A DNA stretch of 64,000 bases from Albidovulum litorale. GTDB taxonomy: Bacteria > Pseudomonadota > Alphaproteobacteria > Rhodobacterales > Rhodobacteraceae. The stretch is from assembly GCF_025751495.1 (NCBI RefSeq), contig NZ_JAOWKZ010000003.1, positions 1 through 64,000 on the forward strand. The letters run 5' to 3'. Positions 61,382 through 64,000 of this stretch are shown one piece after another. Below the pieces are notes generated by a model. That model did not search any database, had not been told where the DNA came from, and was given only the letters and a program-made list of their open reading frames with translations. Positions within the stretch are counted from its first letter, which is position 1. Every line of letters begins with the position of its first letter. The position numbers and the translations under genes were made by a program.

Positions 61382-61420
61382 GGGAATGTCCTTGGGGTGC
61401 CGGGTGGCGAAATGGGGGCG

Positions 61421-61456
61421 TGAACCGAAATGCCCCCGCAGGGCCGTTTCGGTTCA
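61421..61456. promoter_or_regulatory. Perfect inverted repeat upstream of the methylase pair
   Basis: TGAACCGAAA and TTTCGGTTCA are perfect 10-base arms around a 16-base centre that contains a second short stem (GCCC/GGGC). It lies 40 bases before the ParB-methylase start at 61381. No T-run follows on either strand, so an operator or RNA structure controlling the methylases is more likely than a terminator. Confidence 0.45.
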
Positions 61457-61751
61457 GGCAAGGGGTCTCGGGCCGTCAGGCCTTTCGCACGTTGCCGCGT
61501 AGGCCCAAGCGAAACGAAACAGGTGTTTTCAGGGGCGTCACTGGGAAACCCTCGCGCTTCGCCCGCCCGCATAGGATGGACGCCGGGAAGGACCCGCCGA
61601 TTTCAGGGAGATGCGCTCCGCTGCGGCCCTGCTGTCGCGGGTCCGCGCGAACGGAAACGGGGAGAGCCGTCTTCCGACGCACTCTCCCCATCATATCCTT
61701 CAGATAGCACGGATATGTTGCAGCTGTCGAAGATCAAAGCGTTGCAACACT
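61457..61751. other. Intergenic, no gene recognised
   Basis: About 295 bases between the methylase hairpin and the DUF6362 gene. No supported reading frame. It probably carries the promoter of the methylase pair and the terminator of the DUF6362 group. Confidence 0.35.
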
Positions 61752-62138
61752 TCATGCACGCGCAGCATTCAGCCGCGCGGCGATCTTGGTGAGCGCGAGC
61801 TTGTGCTGGCGCCATGCGGTGCTGCGGTCGACGCCCAGCTCATGGGTGATCTGCTTCCACGGCCGCCGGGCGGCACGCCACCAGATCAGGCGGCGCTCGG
61901 ACTCGCCGAGCCAGAGCACCCAGTCGAAGGTTTGCTCGAGCCGCGAGATCGCGGCGGCCGAGGGCCAGACCCGCATCGGTTCGGGCTCCATGGCGAGGAT
62001 CTCGCGTTCGGTGCGGATGACCTGCGGCCAGGCGTTGAAATAGCCCTGCACCTTCACGGGCGGCAGCTTACGCAGGGTGCGGAACGCCTCCTCGAAGTGA
62101 TCGGCGACGTCCTCGGCGGTCCAGATGTGCTCAGCCAT
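61752..62138 (-). CDS. DUF6362 helix-turn-helix protein
   Basis: 128 residues starting M-A-E-H-I-W-T-A-E-D-V-A-D-H-F-E-E-A. The end contains R-R-P-W-K-Q-I-T-H-E-L-G-V-D-R-S-T-A-W-R, a sigma-like HTH. DUF6362 genes lie upstream of terminase genes in alphaproteobacterial prophages and may act as late regulators. The start overlaps the stop of the 65-residue gene by eight bases. Confidence 0.8.
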   Translation of the reverse strand: MAEHIWTAEDVADHFEEAFRTLRKLPPVKVQGYFNAWPQVIRTEREILAMEPEPMRVWPSAAAISRLEQTFDWVLWLGESERRLIWWRAARRPWKQITHELGVDRSTAWRQHKLALTKIAARLNAARA

Positions 62139-62328
62139 GGCGCAGATCCTCGACCGGGCGCGGACCATAGAGCCGCGTGCCCAGCTGCTCGACGAGCTCG
62201 CGCTCGGGCCAGGTCAGGCGCTGATCGTCCACGCTAACGGCCAGCAGGCCCTGTTCGCGCCAACCGTCGCGCTTCACCTCATCAGGCGACCGGCGCTGGC
62301 CGCCATAACCCTTGGGGTGGAACCTCAT
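62131..62328 (-). CDS. Hypothetical prophage protein, 65 residues
   Basis: Starts M-R-F-H-P-K-G-Y-G-G-Q-R-R-S-P-D-E-V-K-R, a basic N-terminus, then W-P-E-R-E-L-V-E-Q-L-G-T-R-L-Y-G. It overlaps the RuvC-like gene by four bases and DUF6362 by eight, so translation is well supported. No family recognised. Confidence 0.65.
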   Translation of the reverse strand: MRFHPKGYGGQRRSPDEVKRDGWREQGLLAVSVDDQRLTWPERELVEQLGTRLYGPRPVEDLRHG

Positions 62329-62813
62329 GCCGCACCTCCCCGGGCGTCGAGTGCCCAGAGCAGGATGGCGATGGCATCGGCCTCGTTGTCGTCTTCGGGG
62401 CCGAAGCCCTTCGCGCGGGCCGCATCGATCATGGCCTGCTTGGGCGCATTGCCCTTGCCGGTAGCGTGGCGCTTGATCGTGCCCACCGGCACGCCCTCGT
62501 AAGGGACGCCCCGCAACTCGCCCCAGCTGGTGAGCGAGGCCATCAGCCCGCCATAGACATGGGCCGCATCGGTTCCGGCGTGGCGACGGACCTCCTCGAA
62601 CCAGATGGCCGCGACGGGCCCCGACAGGTGGTCCAGTTCGGTCAGCCAGTTGGTGAAACGCAGATAGCGCATGCCACCGCCGTCATAGCGCCCGGGCCGG
62701 AAGCTGGCGGTGCCGCTGGTGATCAGCCCGTCGTGGCTGCGCAGCGCCCAGCCGGTGGTGGTGCCGAGATCCAGCGCAAGGATGCAGCGCGGGTTTTCGT
62801 TGGATTGGGTCAT
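62325..62813 (-). CDS. RuvC-like Holliday junction resolvase of phage type
   Basis: 162 residues of the RNase H fold. The first strand I-L-A-L-D-L-G-T-T-T-G carries Asp15. I-W-F-E-E-V near 72 supplies Glu. The last helix has D-D-N-E-A-D-A-I-A near 144-152, with the final acidic pair. Together these are the four metal ligands of RuvC. It should resolve branched DNA before packaging. It is distinct from chromosomal RuvC in having the short phage form. Confidence 0.85.
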   Translation of the reverse strand: MTQSNENPRCILALDLGTTTGWALRSHDGLITSGTASFRPGRYDGGGMRYLRFTNWLTELDHLSGPVAAIWFEEVRRHAGTDAAHVYGGLMASLTSWGELRGVPYEGVPVGTIKRHATGKGNAPKQAMIDAARAKGFGPEDDNEADAIAILLWALDARGGAA

Positions 62814-62935
62814 GAGAGACCTCCTCTTCGCGTTTGTGAGCGAGGCGAGCGGGCTGGCCGGTGAAGGCTGCGGTCTCGCCAGGCCCCGAAGGGTGGTCTG
62901 GTCAGTTCATGGGCTGGGCAGCTGGGCCGCCCGGC

Positions 62936-62975
62936 AAATCCTTCAGAACCTTCAGAGGGGCGTCTTGAAGGATTT
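62936..62975. repeat. Inverted repeat of the TGAAGGATT unit
   Basis: AAATCCTTCA at 62936-62945 and TGAAGGATTT at 62966-62975 are perfect 10-base arms 20 bases apart. The arm is the same unit that recurs in tandem at 63099-63124. It lies in the A/T-rich gap between the RuvC-like and primase/helicase-like genes. Confidence 0.6.
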
Positions 62976-63098
62976 CTGCCCCTAAGTGGTTGTCCTGTAT
63001 GTGTAATATATAATCTTTCAATTGTTCAATATTTCAATAGGTACCTGTCTCTCTCTTTGAGAATGCGCGTGCACGCGTATAGGGGAAAGGGGTCCTCT

Positions 63099-63124
63099 TG
63101 AAAGATTGAAGGATTTGAAGGATT
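63099..63124. repeat. Tandem TGAAGGATT repeats (iteron-like)
   Basis: Three consecutive units TGAAAGAT, TGAAGGATT and TGAAGGATT. A further unit with a changed last base lies at 63190-63198, and two are in the inverted repeat at 62936-62975. They surround an A/T-rich stretch (62995-63050) within a 390-base gene-free gap beside a replication gene, the setting of a phage origin or regulator-binding array. Confidence 0.5.
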
Positions 63125-63203
63125 CGGTTTTTCCCATTCGTTTCTGTGACTTGTCGGAATTTCGGCTTCAAGGGCCACTTCAGGCGGATTGAAGGATCTC
63201 CGG

Positions 63204-64000
63204 TCACCCGCCCCACCGCGCCATCCGGTAGACCATGGCCTGCTTGGTCGAGGAGCCACGCATTCCGGTGGTGATGTCGCCGCTCTCGATCAGGGTCAGC
63301 AGGATGTCGTCGCGGTCGCGCGATTTCAGCCATTGGGAGGCACGGGTGATCTCGGACTTGGTGATCCCCTTGGGCCCAGCGGCGCGGACGATCTCCTTCA
63401 GACGCTTCAGATGCGCCTCGGTCTCGGTGTCCGCCACATGGCGCTCGACCGCCTCCATGGTGCGCCGCGCGTAATGGCGCACGAAGCCGATGGCCCAGTC
63501 CGCCGCGGTGATGTCGATCTCGGGGCGCACAGGGTCGCGCCCGACGGCGACGATGAGCGCCAGCTTCAGCGCGTTCTCTCCGATGCGGGCGAGAATGGCG
63601 GTGAAAGCGGTGCCGGCTGCTGCCCGCAGCTCCTCCGTCAGGGCGTCGCTGAGATCGACGAACCTTGCCCTTGCCGCGTCGGACATTGGCACTGTCATCG
63701 GGCTCACGGCGGTGTTCTGATCGGCGGTCTTGCCGGTCAGGTTGCCCTTCACGGCCCCGCCGCCTTTGGCAACCAGCTGGAGCGCTTGGATCAGCGCGGG
63801 CGGCGCTTGCCGGATTCCCACGGCGAGGTTCTCGTCCGGATAGTCGTCATCACTCGGCAAGATCAGAAAGCGCGCAAGCGAGCCGTCGACCACATTCGCG
63901 CCCTGCAGCGCGCCCCAGAAATGCAGCGGCGTCGTGGTGCCATAGACGCAAAGGCAGGGCTGGTTGATGTCGCGCCGCTCATTGGTGCCGTCACGGTTCG
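63204..64000 (-). CDS. DUF3987-type prophage primase/helicase-like protein, 5' end outside window
   Basis: At least 265 residues of the C-terminal part; the frame is open through the right edge. C-L-C-V-Y-G-T-T-T-P near the edge, then F-W-G-A-L-Q and V-D-G-S-L-A-R-F-L, are the DUF3987 pattern. The end is a winged-helix-like segment (G-I-T-K-S-E-I-T-R-A-S-Q-W-L). DUF3987 proteins accompany phage primase/helicase functions. It should be the leftmost replication gene, read toward the RuvC-like gene across the repeat-rich gap. Confidence 0.8.
   Translation of the reverse strand, partial: NRDGTNERRDINQPCLCVYGTTTPLHFWGALQGANVVDGSLARFLILPSDDDYPDENLAVGIRQAPPALIQALQLVAKGGGAVKGNLTGKTADQNTAVSPMTVPMSDAARARFVDLSDALTEELRAAAGTAFTAILARIGENALKLALIVAVGRDPVRPEIDITAADWAIGFVRHYARRTMEAVERHVADTETEAHLKRLKEIVRAAGPKGITKSEITRASQWLKSRDRDDILLTLIESGDITTGMRGSSTKQAMVYRMARWGG

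Noticed and set aside
34955-64000. Interpreting the structural genes as a gene transfer agent
   Set aside because: The distal tail genes are GTA-like, but a lambda-type terminase and portal, lysis genes, replication genes, methylases and cargo genes point to a prophage.
1-64000. CRISPR arrays, rRNA and tRNA genes
   Set aside because: I found no regularly spaced repeat array, no rRNA signature and no convincing tRNA cloverleaf; the A/T-rich repeats near 63.1 kb are too short and irregular for CRISPR.

Overview
The window looks like chromosomal DNA of a GC-rich alphaproteobacterium of the Rhodobacterales (Paracoccus, Rhodovulum or a relative). This rests on codon use, a siphophage tail module of the Rhodobacter gene-transfer-agent type (DUF2460, DUF2163, NlpC/P60, TIM-barrel hub), a TMADH/DMGDH-type demethylase pair and an FNR/FixK-like box. 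No rRNA or 16S signal is present, so the genus is inferred.

Positions 1-15100 are a patchwork of metabolic genes and decayed DNA. Two nested IS6-family ends cut off an ADP-forming acyl-CoA synthetase, whose last codons run into an FAD-dependent amine oxidoreductase. An apbE remnant leads into a P1B-type ATPase and a VIT1/CCC1 transporter. Next come a two-gene YeeE/YedE sulfur-transport pair, a small heme-copper-oxidase-like membrane protein behind an FNR-type box, two NTF2-like proteins, a DUF3833 lipoprotein, and a TMADH-like plus DMGDH-like pair for N-demethylation. Three copies of a small Cys/His 'HGG' gene (one intact, two broken) are scattered here.

Positions 15100-34924 are a defence island. 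An IS6-family element truncates a cytosine-5 methyltransferase whose divergent vsr repair gene is intact. After a small AlpA-like HTH gene comes a tight seven-gene operon: a BrxR/CapW-like WYL regulator with its own dyad operator, a DUF262-HNH (GmrSD-like) protein, a 1725-residue helicase that carries DUF1998, a SNF2/HepA-like helicase, a 1305-residue Eco57I/PglX-like adenine methyltransferase, an ArdC/ImmA-like metallopeptidase, and an HNH nuclease. The core (SNF2 helicase, DUF1998 helicase, large adenine methylase) resembles class 1 DISARM. However, drmA and drmB appear fused, drmC is missing, and three nuclease/protease genes plus a BREX-style regulator are added. This is the best candidate for an undescribed or hybrid defence system. 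I infer that the methylase marks self DNA, the two motors detect or translocate unmarked DNA, and the DUF262 and HNH proteins cut.

Positions 34955-64000 are a siphophage-type prophage, mostly on the minus strand and open at the right edge. Reading leftward from the edge: a DUF3987 primase/helicase-like gene, a RuvC-like nuclease, DUF6362, a ParB-methylase fusion, a cytosine-5 methylase with two overlapping informative frames, DUF7220, and a DarT-like ADP-ribosyltransferase. Then come terminase, portal, protease-capsid fusion, connectors, tail tube, a frameshifted tail-assembly chaperone, tape measure, a lysis cassette set between tail genes, the baseplate proteins and a DUF2793 fibre. A plus-strand PD-(D/E)xK-like moron lies inside the head-tail operon. 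No integrase or att site was found in the window.
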